A stretch of DNA of 64,000 nucleotides from Populus alba. Taxonomy: Eukaryota; Streptophyta; Magnoliopsida; Malpighiales; Salicaceae. Shown here piece by piece: positions 1 to 10,830 of this stretch. The stretch lies in assembly GCF_005239225.2 (NCBI RefSeq), contig NC_133294.1:868001-932000 (forward strand). The letters are read 5' to 3'. Below the pieces are notes generated by a model. That model had not been told where the DNA came from. It saw only the letters and a list, made by a program, of their open reading frames with translations, and searched no databases. The stretch's first letter is position 1. Each line of letters opens with the position of its first letter. The translations under genes and the position numbers were made by a program.

Positions 1-5
1 CTAAC

Positions 6-1826
6 CTTGTGATGCCAAGATCTGAGCACTCTTATGACCATCAGCAATATTAATATTGGCCTGTCTCTCTCCTGTTAAAAATAATCAATACAAAAGATTA
101 GCAATGGATTGACAAATGAAGAAATATTGCAATGCCTCATGACATTGAACAAATGGTTCTAAAAAAGGTTGCCTCCAATTATTAAGCCATGCATAACAAA
201 GATTTATAGATATGATAGGTGAATAAAAGTGTCTGCATTATGTAGCAGCAAAGATATGAAAAGCAGAAAAAATGCGATTAAAAGGAGTGGTGGAAAATGA
301 CCAAGCATGACAAGATGGCATGGCAATTCTGTACAAACAGATAAAAATGATGCATGAAGTCAATTGCAACAAAGTTTGATTAAAGTGGTGTTTAATTAAG
401 CTGAGGTAAAACTGAGAAATTAAACTACATTTAATACCTTCAGACTCAAGAATTTGAGCTCTCTTTCTACGTTCTGCTTCTGCCTGCATCTCCATAGCTT
501 GCTTCACCCCACGTGGAGGAGATATATCCCCTAAAGAAGAGAGGGCAGAGAAGCATCAAAAGAAAATTCTACAGGAACCTAATCAACATAGAATATCAAA
601 TAAGTTAAGTGCGGCTGGCTCACTTATTTCATAACGAAGACATCGGAGACCCCAGTCTCTTGCAGCCACATTAATGGCCTCCTGCAGAAATGGTGACAGT
701 CTTGCATATTCAACAACATCCTTGTTTTCCTAAAATACCTGATTTTCAACTAAAACTCCAAAACAACCTTAGAGTTTTAACTAGGTTGATAAGACAAGAA
801 ACGGAGAAGTGTCATTACAATTTTGAAGAACCAACCAAATCACAATTTCCTGAAGCAGCAACCGATTTTTCTCACATTTATGATTTATGTCTAGCATTTC
901 AATATATTATTAATGAATCGAAATGTTAAAGCAACCAATCTCTTCACGGAGAAATGTGCTTCACATAAAAAGCACACTCCTAAATAAATAAATAATGTGA
1001 ATACACTAAGAAAGGGTGATTGAAGTAAAGAGGTATCATACCACAATCTTTTCATTGAGAGTGTCTCGTTCTTCAAAGGTCTTGTCAAGAGTAATCTTAC
1101 CAAGCTCACTACGCATAGTGGTCTGGGCAAGTTGAACGACAGCATAGATGGGATTCTCAACACCATAAGAGGCAAGCTTAGGATCCACAATCTGTTGCAC
1201 AACAATTTGAGTATCAATAATAGTAAATGATTGATTAACCCAAAAGGGAAAGAGAAACGAAAGAGAAGGGGGAAACCTTGACATAGAGGACGCCGTCAAT
1301 AAGGATGCTGACATTGTCTTTGGTAATAGCAGATTGATCAGGAATCTGAATAGCCTCTTCCTTCAAAGAGTGAACATAAGCAATTCGATCGACAAGGGGA
1401 ATCAAGAAATGGATTCCAGATGGCAGCGTCTTCAAGTACTTTCCAAATCTCTCTACCACAAACGCTTTCTTCTCCGGCACAATCCGTACCCCCCAATTCA
1501 CAGGTGGCGTAATCTCATAACTAATGAATTATAATAAATTAATAAAAAAAAATGGAAGAAAGACAGGGAGGGAATGGGGAATGAATGTACCTGGTGAAGG
1601 GGTCGCGGCCGGTGCGGAGGAGGCGGACGGAGATGGTGGAGGAGAGAGGAGAGGAAAGGCGGTTGTTTTGGGCTAAGTGAAAAGAAGGGGGTTGAAATAA
1701 GGGAGAATTGGAGGAGGGAGTGAGGAGGGTTCTGCCTCTGGAAGCGGTGGAAGCCGATAAGGAGGAGAGGTGGTGGGAGGTTCTTACGGCGTTGTTGAGT
1801 AATAAATGACTCCTCCTCCTCCACAT
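6..1826 (-). CDS. Mitochondrial stomatin-like protein (SPFH/Band 7 family), 5' part
   Basis: Six exons can be placed with GT-AG borders and continuous frame: 1591..1826, 1277..1520, 1042..1191, 624..681, 438..530 and 6..71. They give the first 282 residues; the rest lies left of the window. Residues 1-79 are rich in Arg, Ser and Leu with almost no acidic residues, as in a mitochondrial presequence. After them come landmarks of the prohibitin-homology (SPFH) core: [60 protein letters not shown], then [17 protein letters not shown] and the coiled-coil-forming [16 protein letters not shown]. Family knowledge: stomatin-like proteins form ring oligomers on the inner mitochondrial membrane, bind cardiolipin-rich domains and help assemble respiratory supercomplexes. 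The start at 1826 was chosen because it opens the presequence; an in-frame ATG at 1976 would add 50 Gly/Arg/Glu-rich residues and looks like 5' UTR. Arabidopsis has two such genes and I cannot tell which is orthologous. Confidence 0.93.
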
Positions 1827-2035
1827 TTTTCTGTCTCTCTTTGTTGTTGCTGTTGAAAAACCCTTGGCCTCCTTAATTATCGAACCCTCCCTCACTCTCA
1901 CACTCTTCACTCTGATCTGCTCTGCTGACCCTCTCCCCAAGTCACCCTCTCTCTCTTTTGTTCCCCCTCTGCCCACTCAAATAATTTATTTTCCGAAGTT
2001 GTAATTGACAGTGTGTGGTGGGTGGGTTTTGTTTT

Positions 2036-2059
2036 AGGCCCGACGTTTTATAATGGGCC
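2036..2059. promoter_or_regulatory. Site II-type promoter motif upstream of the stomatin-like gene
   Basis: TGGGCC lies at 2054..2059, with a second GGCCC core at 2037..2041, about 210-230 bp upstream of the chosen start codon. Site II elements (TGGGCC/T), often paired, are known in plant promoters of nuclear genes for mitochondrial and ribosomal proteins, where TCP factors bind. The transcript leader between motif and ATG is rich in GA on the coding strand. The position and the gene type agree; function is inferred. Confidence 0.45.
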
Positions 2060-3911
2060 TGTCTTTTTTTTCTTTTAGAGTTTTTGTTAAAGAATTGAGA
2101 AAATCGAGACTAATATTCTCTGAACATGAAGAACAATGAGAGAACGGCATGGTTTTTATAATTTTAATTTTAATTTCTTAAGTTAGAGAGCTTAGATTTA
2201 TATAAAAGTGAGGTTTTACAATTCATGAATAATAAGACAATTTAATCATATTTAATCAGATAAACAATAGGATTAGAGGATAAAAAGTAATCCAAATTAC
2301 TTTGATTGTTCGAACCAATTCGGGTAGTAAATTTCTTAAAGTTTCGGAGAAGAGGTAATTCAGAGAATTACCTCACATTTATTTTGAGATAATTCATTTA
2401 AAATTCAAAAATTTAAATCATCCAAATTATAATTCTAATTTATTTGTAAGGTTTTAGAAATAATGAGATTGAAATTTTTCTTAGTAAAAAATTTCTTGAG
2501 CCTAGTTTTATTAATCCATATTTTAATGAATTTCTTATAAAAACTTAATGGGGAAATGGTAACAATAGTATTAATTTTGGATTACCTGATTTTTTCAAAA
2601 TAGGATTTATACATACTGCTATAAATTGATAATAATATTTGCATCTCAGAAACATAGAAACATTTGATCGTAAATCCTCTGTTACTTTTGTGTTGCATTA
2701 ATTACTGCTTGGATCGACACGAAGGTAAAGAGCTAAGCAAGTTAGCTAGTAATTTAACCGATAATAATTAAGTATTAAAGTGTTAATCAAGAAAAAAAAC
2801 ATTTCTAGTTTGAATCTTATCACTTGGATTTCCCAACTTACATATAAGTATGTGATTGATTAAAACTCTCGAGTTGATAAATTTTTGACCGTGATTTAGC
2901 TCTCGAAAGTGATCACTCACCCGTAGGCTATGTCAGGAGTGAGTCCTTGCTATGGATATAAGAAGAAGAAAAAAAAAACGAAGGTATGGAGCTCTACGTA
3001 TCCTTGTTATTAGTAAAGGTTATATTCATGTGGAAAAGTGGTTATCTCTTACATGAACTTTGGTGCTCCCTTCAAAAGACTGAAGAATTTGAAAGTAGAA
3101 TGCAAATGTGATTCATATGTGCTACCGGCGAATATCTCAACCTTCTTACGTGATGCTGAATACATAAAAATGGGAGAACGAAGCGAAGAAGGAATCGTAG
3201 GTAATTACATTTTCATATTTTTATTTCTTTGCAGTCTGAATCTTAATTGATTTTCGTTGATTGTTAATATTCTCAATCAATTTCATTGCTTAATCTCGAT
3301 TGCCGTATTCATGCCTATCCAATAACAATCGAAACCAGTAAACGTCCATGAATGTTCTAAATCACTGTAGCAATCTGGAAGCAGAAAAATTCTTGATATG
3401 AATTATTCATAAACATGCATGTTCTAAATAAGGCTTTTGAATCCTACGCTGTTATGTCATTGCAATCCAAGTCCATGGTTACGAGGGAAATGCTCTGTTT
3501 CTGGCACCGGCCTCGTCTTCGCTTCATCGTTGCTACCCGTTTAATACTGTAAGTGCTGTGATATGCCTCACCATTTCTTGTAGGTGCGAGGTTGATGTTC
3601 GACAGCTGCATCATTACGAGGAATGAGTCGGTCTCGTTTGCAAGACTTCAAGAAAACAAGAAAGCTGACAGAGGGAGTTTGAAGAACAGCAAGGCAGTCT
3701 TATTATTCTGTGTGATTTCTACGGTGCATATACATAGTTGATATAGAAAAGATCTTGTCTAAATTAAGTAAATTGACAGACTAGCAACTAATCTTTAGGA
3801 TTTAATTACAAAAACTACAATCAAACTAAATCTCTAAGATATGATTTACAAATCAAGCTTTAATTGTTTTGATTCCGAATCCTAACAAGACTAGCCACCA
3901 AATTACATATG
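2060..3911. other. Intergenic DNA, no gene recognised
   Basis: The stretch is AT-rich and holds no convincing exon series. A 70-codon plus-strand frame at 3038..3250 follows a GT donor-like end (GAAGGAATCGTAG, then GTAATTAC), and its residues FKRLKNLKVECKCDSY faintly recall a leucine-rich F-box fragment. I could not find partner exons and do not call a gene. Around 3480..3740 is a more GC-balanced patch without a usable frame. Confidence 0.4.
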
Positions 3912-4089
3912 AATCAGTGTTTTAAGACCCGGTCAGGCCCGGCGGGTCGACCCGGGCCTGTGGCCGGGCCAGGTCTAAGGAAAAAACAAGCTAGGAATTG
4001 GCCCGGCCAAACCCAGCTGAGACCTGGATTTATATTTTTTTTTATATTCTCATGTTTGAAACGACGTCGTTTTCGCCTTTACAATTAAA

Positions 4090-4421
4090 AGGCCAAAACG
4101 ACAAGAGCAGAGAGACGAATCACGAGTGAATTGTAGAGTAGAGAACTGAGAAGAAGACCTAATTAATTTCAAGAATTTGTCAAACCCATTTCACTCTTAG
4201 TCGCAAAGAAGAGCAGATGAGCAGAAGAATCTTGAATCCTTGATCACCGTTTCTATTCTGAGCATAAGGTTAGATGAGTTTTTAATTGTTTCTTTCTTCT
4301 TTCACCTTTCGCTGTCCTCTGTTTAATCTTCTTCCCTCTGTTGAAATTGCAGGAGAGTATAACAATGGCATCGATTCTTCCCTCTATTCAATCTGTTGAC
4401 CCATCGGTTCTTCCCACAGGT
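4090..4421 (+). pseudogene. Captured 5' end of a host gene (UTR exon, intron, first coding exon)
   Basis: A leader exon ends near 4268 at CATAAG followed by GTTAGATGAG. A pyrimidine-rich intron runs to TTGAAATTGCAG at 4352. The next exon, 4353..4421, opens GAGAGTATAACA and then ATG at 4365; it encodes about 19 residues starting MASILPSIQSVDPSVLPTG and stops at CCACAG before GTATGTATCTC. These are proper plant splice signals around a short first coding exon. No following exon was found before the repeat end at 5851, so this looks like a gene fragment carried by the surrounding element. I do not recognise the parent gene. Confidence 0.4.
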
Positions 4422-4547
4422 ATGTATCTCTGCTCTTTTATTTTTCTGTTTGATTGACCCATCGAGAATACATGTTCTTCCCACCGTATTATGATCCTTT
4501 GTTATTTGCTGGTTCTTTTAGTTCATTTTCAACAGTACTATCATGGA

Positions 4548-4762
4548 TTAAGAGGGTGTTTGGGAGTGTGGTAGCTGTTGCTTTTCAAATAGTTTTTCGT
4601 GCCGAAAAGTATGCCAATAATGTTTTTTTATTTTTTAAAAACCATTTTTGATATCAGCACATCAAAACGATCCAGAAAGTACAAACTAAACTCAATTTTA
4701 GCAAAAAAAAAAATTTGAAATTGTACAAAAAGCAGGTTGCACCGCAGTGCCAAATGGGCACT
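4548..4762. mobile_element. hAT-like MITE nested in the captured-gene element
   Basis: This ~215-bp AT-rich element has ends GTGTTTGGGAGTGTGGTAGC (left) and, on the other strand, CATTTGGCACTGCGGTGCAA (right), which are imperfect terminal inverted repeats. The core contains ATATCAGCACATCAAAACGATC, typical of a very common dispersed poplar repeat. Flanks ATTAAGAG and ACTAAGAC match at 6 of 8 positions, compatible with a decayed 8-bp target duplication. Related, more diverged copies lie at about 11855..12135 and 36405..36610. Confidence 0.6.
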
Positions 4763-5851
4763 AAGACTGGCTTTTCTAGATATAGAGACTTTTCATGTAA
4801 TAGGGGATAAATTTCTAAAAAACCAGCAGCTCAATTGTAACTGATAGTAGGGGACTTCTATTCATGCTGGTAGACTGGAATTGATGTGTCAACTTCATTG
4901 ATTGTTGATAGAACAGGTAGTGCAATGCTAGGGGGAAACTATGATTGTCGGTTTACAAGTATATTTAACCTTTTCAAACCATAGAACCGCAATTTGGGTT
5001 TAAGCCATGAGAAAGAATTTAGCAATGCATTACGTACCTTGTCTTGTTGCCATGACAAGTAAGGTTTGTAGAACTTCAGTTGACTTGAGAAGAAATTTTG
5101 CGAACTATATGAACGTGTTGCTTTGATATTGTAATTTATCCAGAATAGAATACCTGCCTTCTAGAGCTTCTATGACTGACCAGCAAAAATGACATTTCTT
5201 AAAATTTGTTAAGTCTTTGCTTGTAGTTCAGTGTTGTTTGTTGCTTCATTCCATTGTTTTAAGAATTAAGTTGCCTGCCTTTTAGTCATAGTCCCACTTT
5301 AGCTTGTTCCATCCCCGTGCCTGCCAAATAGTCATATGTATCTCTTGGAACAATAAATGGAATTTTGTTGTCTACAACAACAGCAACAACAAGGAATTGC
5401 TTGTATTGGCAAGGCAGGCATTATCACCCATGGTGGGAAACATGGTGTGAATGTATGGTTAAAATATTGATTTATATTTACTACAAGCACCATAGGTTCT
5501 TAACTATATATAGTGATTCCTAAATCTTGAAAGTAATAACCCTGTCCAGAATCTTCCTTGGTGTTGTTTAATGGGAACAACGATAGTGAAAGAAATATTA
5601 TTTCTTTGATTATGATAGTTATGTTCTTTTGTAATAACTTCTGTTTTTAAGAGTGGATTAATTTTTTGATACCATCTTGCCACCATCATATTATCATGTT
5701 GTGGATATAGTAGATTTGTGATTATTATCTTGATATGCTAATGCTAATTTTTTTTTTATAGGTTTTTTTGGGTTGACCAGGGTCAATCCATCTAACCCAT
5801 GACCCGGAGGGTCGACCGGGTCAATGACCGGGTCGGATTTCAAAACTATGG

Positions 5852-6320
5852 ATTGAAGTAAAGATGCAACAACTGCTGCATGCATTGGTTCTATTTTTAT
5901 AGATGTAACACCGAAACCTTGCATCAAAGTTAACCAAAAAAAAAAAACAAGCAAATTAAGTGACTCGAAAATATTCCATGTATCGAATAAAGCTAATAAT
6001 AAAGATAAAATTAAAACACAACCATGAAAGAAAACAGAAGCAGTACGAAAGAGGAATCCAATTCTCTGAATCTGCCACTCTAGCGTTCTTCTCATGTCAA
6101 CCTCCACTTGGTATCTCATAAGGTAGCGAGAATGTTTATTCCAAACTTCACTGCAATAGAGAAACATACAAATAATTATTTATTTATTTAATGAATCCGA
6201 AAGCGAAAGAAAAGACTAATAAAAGGAAATAACACAGAAAAAATAGCATAAACTGTTGCACGTAAAACCTTAAGATTTCAAATGCTTGCATAACTTACCT
6301 CATGTTACTAGCTCCGTTGT
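5852..6320 (-). other. 3' untranslated region with a likely 3'UTR intron of the RLP pseudogene
   Basis: Twenty-one bases after the RLP stop codon the minus strand reads ACATGAG followed by GTAAGTTATG (exon border 6299). A matching acceptor, CTCTATTGCAG, ends at 6151, and the next exon begins TGAAGTTTGG at 6150. The 147-nt intron lies wholly in the 3' UTR. Such an intron places the stop codon close to a downstream exon junction, which can expose transcripts to nonsense-mediated decay. Splicing is inferred from signals only. Confidence 0.45.
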
Positions 6321-8873
6321 TTAGTTTCTTCTTGCACCATTCCTACGAGCATTCTTCTTCGTTCTTCTTGCCTTCAGATTCCATAGATCTTCAACCACTT
6401 TCAGAAACCATGCTGGTTTTCTTGTTCTGAACACAACGTATCCCATTGTGACTCCGAACACAAACCCACTTCCATACCCTATTGCCACAGCTTTCCATCC
6501 AAATCCTTCTTCAAAGAATTTTGAATCATCTCCATCGTGAAAGTCTGATGGCTGCAATGGTGGTGCCTCGTCACTATTGCATTCTTTTGGCATTGGAAAC
6601 CCACATAAACCCAAGTTTCCTTCAAATGAGTCTGCATTAAACGTGTTGAACTGCTTTCCCCCGGGTATGGGCCCCTCAAGCCGGTTATGTGAAAGGTTTA
6701 AGACTCCAAGAAATGTTAGATCTGCCAACTGTACTGGAATCCTTCCAGTAAAAAAATTTGAAGACAGATCTAATGATTCCAGTATGGTAAACATTCCTAA
6801 TGATGATTGAATATGGCCTGTAAGGGAATTATGAGAGAGGTTGAGTTGTTGAAGTGCTTTAAGCTTTCCGATCTCCCTTGGAATCTCTCCGATGAAACTG
6901 TTGTTTGACAAATCAAGTATTCTAAGAGTGCTTTGGATTTTCTCGAACTCAATCTCAACCCCTTTCCATGTCACTTTTATGGAATAGTCCATCATGTAAA
7001 ATGAATTTTGATCAGAGGCCATCATTGCTTCAAACCTATTGAAATACCCTTTTGGTAAAGGTCCCCTCAAATTATTGTTGGAGATGTCAAAGATCCGCAA
7101 TTTGGAGAAGGAATTATTAGCAGTCGGACCATTCACAAAACCATGGAGCTTATTGGACTTTAGGACAAGGATATACAGCTCTGGAAGCGTTTCTAGAACA
7201 TACGGAAATGTGTCCTCAACTTTATTGTCACCAAGATCAAGAACTTGTAGCATTATGCAGTTGATGATAGACGATGGTATTTTCCCTTCCAATTCATTGC
7301 CATTTAGGTTGAGATGTACCAGGTTATTCCCTTTTGAAAATGGTGAAAAGATAGTGCCTCGAAGATTATTCATGCCAAGATTTAAAAGTGAGAGAGAGTT
7401 GCTAAAGTTCCCTAAACATTGTGGTATAAAACCACTGAAGCTGTTGTTGGACAAATCAAGGACTCGAAGGAATTTAAGCTTGCAAATAGAAGAAGAAATT
7501 TCACCGGTCAATTTACTGTTGGATGCAAGAACAAGGGCTTCCAGGTTCTCTTGTTTGAAAATTGAACTTGGGATTGGACCTTGCAAGTGGTTGTTTCTTA
7601 AATCAAACAATTTCAATGAACGAGTACTGATTTGAGAAGGGATAGGTCCTGAGAGTTGATTCTTGGATAAATCTAAATATTCAAGGAGGGTAAGGTTACC
7701 TAAAAAATCTGGAATTCTACCTGAAAAATTATTCTTACCGAGATATAAGGTTTGAAGTTGCCTAAGGTTTTTAAATGATGATGGAATCTCACCACTTAAA
7801 TTGTTACCTAGAAGGTCTAACCTAGTAAGCTCTGTGAGATGACCAATCAGGGTCAGATTTGACCTTGTGATATTAGAGTGTTGGAGAGCCAAAACTTCCA
7901 ACGACTTTAGATTTGTGAAGAAGTCATTTTCTAAATAAACTGAAATTCTAGTAAGAGAAAGACTCAATAACCTGAGGCTATTACTCACATTGGATGAAGG
8001 AAAAGAGCCAGTGAGGTCGTCGTTGTTTGTCAAATCAAGCACTTGAAGGTTTGGTAGGAGAAAGATGTTACCTGGTAACTTCCCTTTCAATCCACAATTC
8101 CAAAGGCCAAGAGCTGACAAGATGAGGACAGAATTCGCCCAAGGAATTAGGTGTGACCAAAGGCATATTTACATAACCCAAACGGAGACCTCCTAGCTTG
8201 GTTAGGTTTTGAATAATCTTGTCAAAAGAACTTGGTTCTACACTCAAATAGTCATTGAAAGAGAGATCATCCAATTGAATACAACTCAGTGAGTTGTCCA
8301 AGATCATCTGGAATTGAACCTGTAAGATTGTTAAATCTAAGATCTAACAGCTGGAGGTGCTTAAATTTTCTCACTGAGGATGGGAATTTTCCTTGCAATC
8401 CACAGGAATAGAGTACAAGTGATGACAAAGAAGAAGACAGATTCATCAAGGAATTGGGTGAAACCAATGACATGTCTATTGAACTCAGATAGAGTTCTCT
8501 AAGCTGGGTTAGATTTTGAACAAGCTTGTCAAAAGAAATTGGTTTCTAGACTTAGAATAGTCGTTTTTCGTTTCCAGAGAGGTACAGTCCAGTGACATGC
8601 CCGGTTTCCAGGTCACAAGAGACCCCATCCCACAAGCAGCAGTCTGTACCCTCTTTCCACGACTCTGTCATGGGATGCTGGCAATCCTCCGAAGAAGCAG
8701 AGCTACTAATGCAAAAGGACTCTTTGAATTGGAGCAAAGAAAGGCTTTGGTCAGGAGCACAGAAATGAGATGAAGAGGAGTAATTTGATGAAGAAATTGT
8801 GTTGTGTGAAAATGGAGAAGAAACAGAATGGAAAGAAGAGAAATTCGTAGAGAGGACAGTGGTAAAACCCCAT
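6321..8873 (-). pseudogene. Cf-type LRR receptor-like protein (RLP), decayed in the 5' half
   Basis: From about 8120 to 6321 an open frame of 599 codons encodes many 23-24-residue plant extracellular LRRs (LxxLxxLxLxxNxLxGxIP), an acidic spacer (DDSKFFEEGFGWKAVAIGYG), one transmembrane helix (SGFVFGVTMGYVVF) and a short basic tail ending in NGARRN, the full usual C-terminus of Cf-9/Cf-2-like RLPs. The N-terminal half is broken. The start codon at 8871..8873 opens a hydrophobic signal peptide that is out of frame with the following CAPDQSLSLLQFKESF and DCCLWDGVSCDLETGHVTGL. About 60 residues seem deleted near 8550, with a stop there, and further frame changes occur near 8280 and near 8120-8150. 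Family knowledge: RLPs perceive pathogen or endogenous signals at the plasma membrane with SOBIR1/BAK1 kinases. At least four disruptions make a full-length receptor unlikely. Confidence 0.9.
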
Positions 8874-8949
8874 GTTGGCTTGCCTTACAGGATTCGAAAG
8901 TATATTTGGAGTGTTGAGCGAAAGATGAGAAATAAAGATTCGATTGGTA

Positions 8950-8960
8950 CTATTTATACA
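8950..8960 (-). promoter_or_regulatory. TATA box of the RLP pseudogene
   Basis: The minus strand reads TGTATAAATAG about 80 bp upstream of the ATG at 8873, the normal spacing for a plant TATA box with a short leader. The promoter core has outlived the coding region, so decay of the coding part may be recent. Confidence 0.5.
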
Positions 8961-9059
8961 CAAACCAATCAAATTGTGCTATTCACATTATTGTAGATAT
9001 TGAAAGCGGAATTTTACATGAAAATAATTATAATAAGAAAAAAAAAAACAGTTTATTAA

Positions 9060-9560
9060 CTTACGACGTGGCCTGTCTGTTCACTGGAAACATGAGTGCC
9101 ATAAACAAAGAAAGGAAAGTTCAGCGTAGTCACGAAGTCTTTTTCTTGACCCCAAGTCTTCGTTTCTAGTAAATGATTTCCCCGCAAATTAGTGGTGTAA
9201 TAATTAATTTTATATATACTGGAGTGGAATTTACATTGAAAATATTTTTAGGGAAAAAGAATTACGACTGCTTTACATACTGACTTTAGTTTCCAAAAAG
9301 AAATCGAGGCAACAACATTTTCAATAGAAAGAATTGTTTTTTAATAATTTACAAACGTAGTTAATTCACATCTTAGGTACGTGCCATGCTATGATTTAAG
9401 CACCAAAACGTAGATAAAGTATACAAGAAATTACTGAGTCTATTATTGAATACCCTTTTAATATTTTTGAACTTAAACTGTGGAGATTATTGAATAGATC
9501 ATCCATTTGTCTCTTGGAATACTATTAATGACTAAAATGCCATAAAATAAATAGCATGTT
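9060..9560. repeat. Direct repeat, copy 1 (RLP upstream sequence)
   Basis: Shared landmarks with copy 2 include TTGACCCCAAGTCTTCGTTTCT, GATTTAAGCACCAAAACG followed by TAGATAAAGTATACAAGAAA, and GATCATCCATTTGTCTCT. Order and orientation match copy 2, with small indels. This is an old tandem duplication next to the RLP promoter. Confidence 0.75.
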
Positions 9561-10359
9561 ACTACCTGGCTCCCATTTTAAAATGAGTTATGATTTGAAA
9601 GTGCGTAGTCCTAAAAGACGTTTCCATAATTCAAGAGCAAAGCTATTTTAATTATAATTTTATGTTTGCTAGCGAACTCTTCTTGTTCTTCTTTTGCATG
9701 AGTTGCCTATAGAGCAAACGGTTTTTTATTGTATAATCTACGTTGCATCACAAATGAAGTGGCTCCATGATTTTTGTTGAGAGTTAGATAATATCCTACA
9801 TTTACATTTCATGCAAGTTTTTGTGCGTCTTGATTGTGCTGAATATGAAAATTGGAAATTAAATTATTCAATTTAATATTTGTACAAGTAGTCCCTTAGT
9901 TGACTAAACATAGTTGTGGAAACACGGCAATATAATTTTTTATAATTATTTTTTGGAATTATTTCTTAAATCAGATATATAATTCAATTACATTTTGCGT
10001 AAAGAGACGTAATGGATATATCCCTTCATATTTACATCTGCAGAAAGTGGTATGTGCTAATAGATACAGTTTGTGCTGTAATTAGAATTTTTTTGTTAGC
10101 TCGTCTGATGGTCTGTCCTTTTCCTACTTGACCTCCAAAGTCTTCCGAACACTTGGATATTAGTGTTTCCAACAAATTACGTGTGAAATGATGGAATTGA
10201 ATGTTGAATTATATCAATTGCAAATATTTCCATACCAGTAGGTCCGCTTAATATTTTCCGTACCTTCCTTGACTATAATGTGAATCTCAGAAGCAGGCAT
10301 TCTCCCACGGTCCACCTCTGGACTTCGAGCAAAGCTCTTAAAAAAATTTTGGGAATTGT

Positions 10360-10830
10360 ATATGACTTATTCCCTGGGAAACATAAGTGGCCGTAAACAA
10401 AGAATGGAATGTTCAGCGGAGTCACGGAAACTAAACTTGACCCCAAGTCTTTGTTTCTGGTAAATTAATTTTCCGCAGGCAAATTAATTAATTTTTATAG
10501 ATATGGAGGTGGGATTTTACATGAAACTATTATTAAGGGAAAAAAAATTTTTGTGACTGCTTAATGTGAATGTTCAGAGAAGTTTTTCTTAAAGTGATTA
10601 TTTAGAATGGAATTTATGTGAAGCTTGCTTTACATACTGAATTTAATTTCCCAAAAAAAAAAATTCCGACCACAAAATTTTTTCAATAATTTACGAACGT
10701 AGTTAATTCAATTCATCTTAGTATGTGGCCATTGCATGATTTAAGCACCAAAACGTAGATAAAGTATACAAGAAATTACTGTGTCTGATTATTGAATAGA
10801 TCATCCATTTCTCTTTAGAGTAATGATTAA
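10360..10830. repeat. Direct repeat, copy 2 (RLP upstream sequence without its gene)
   Basis: This is homologous in order to 9060..9560: CTTGACCCCAAGTCTTTG, GATTTAAGCACCAAAACG, AGTATACAAGAAATTACT, GATCATCCATTTCTCTTT. No LRR coding sequence lies between the two copies, so a neighbouring RLP copy was probably lost, or only promoter DNA was duplicated. Confidence 0.75.

Larger units (their letters stand above)
3912..5851. mobile_element. Non-autonomous DNA element with GGGTCGACCCGGG-type ends and a captured gene fragment
   Basis: The left end (about 3912..3985) carries TTTTAAGACCCGGTCAGGCC and GGCGGGTCGACCCGGGCC. The right end (about 5760..5851) reads, on the other strand, as TAGTTTTGAAATCCGACCCG followed by GGTCATTGACCCGGTCGACC. 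The two ends are therefore imperfect inverted repeats. This end type is a common dispersed repeat of dicot genomes. The interior has gene-like sequence at 4090..4421, a nested MITE at 4548..4762, and no transposase. I could not define a target-site duplication, so the outer borders are approximate. The classification (hAT- or Mutator-like) is open. Confidence 0.55.

Noticed and set aside
1827..1976. Upstream in-frame ATG at 1976 as start of the stomatin-like protein
   Set aside because: It would place 50 Gly/Arg/Glu-rich residues before a typical presequence; the ATG at 1826 gives the expected mitochondrial N-terminus.
5694..6167. 157-codon minus-strand frame downstream of the RLP
   Set aside because: It overlaps the end of the GGGTCGACC-type repeat and the 3'UTR exon; the hydrophobic residues come from AT-rich DNA and no family is recognised.
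7039..7635. 198-codon plus-strand frame within the RLP
   Set aside because: Antisense shadow of the LRR coding sequence, which has the family motifs on the minus strand.
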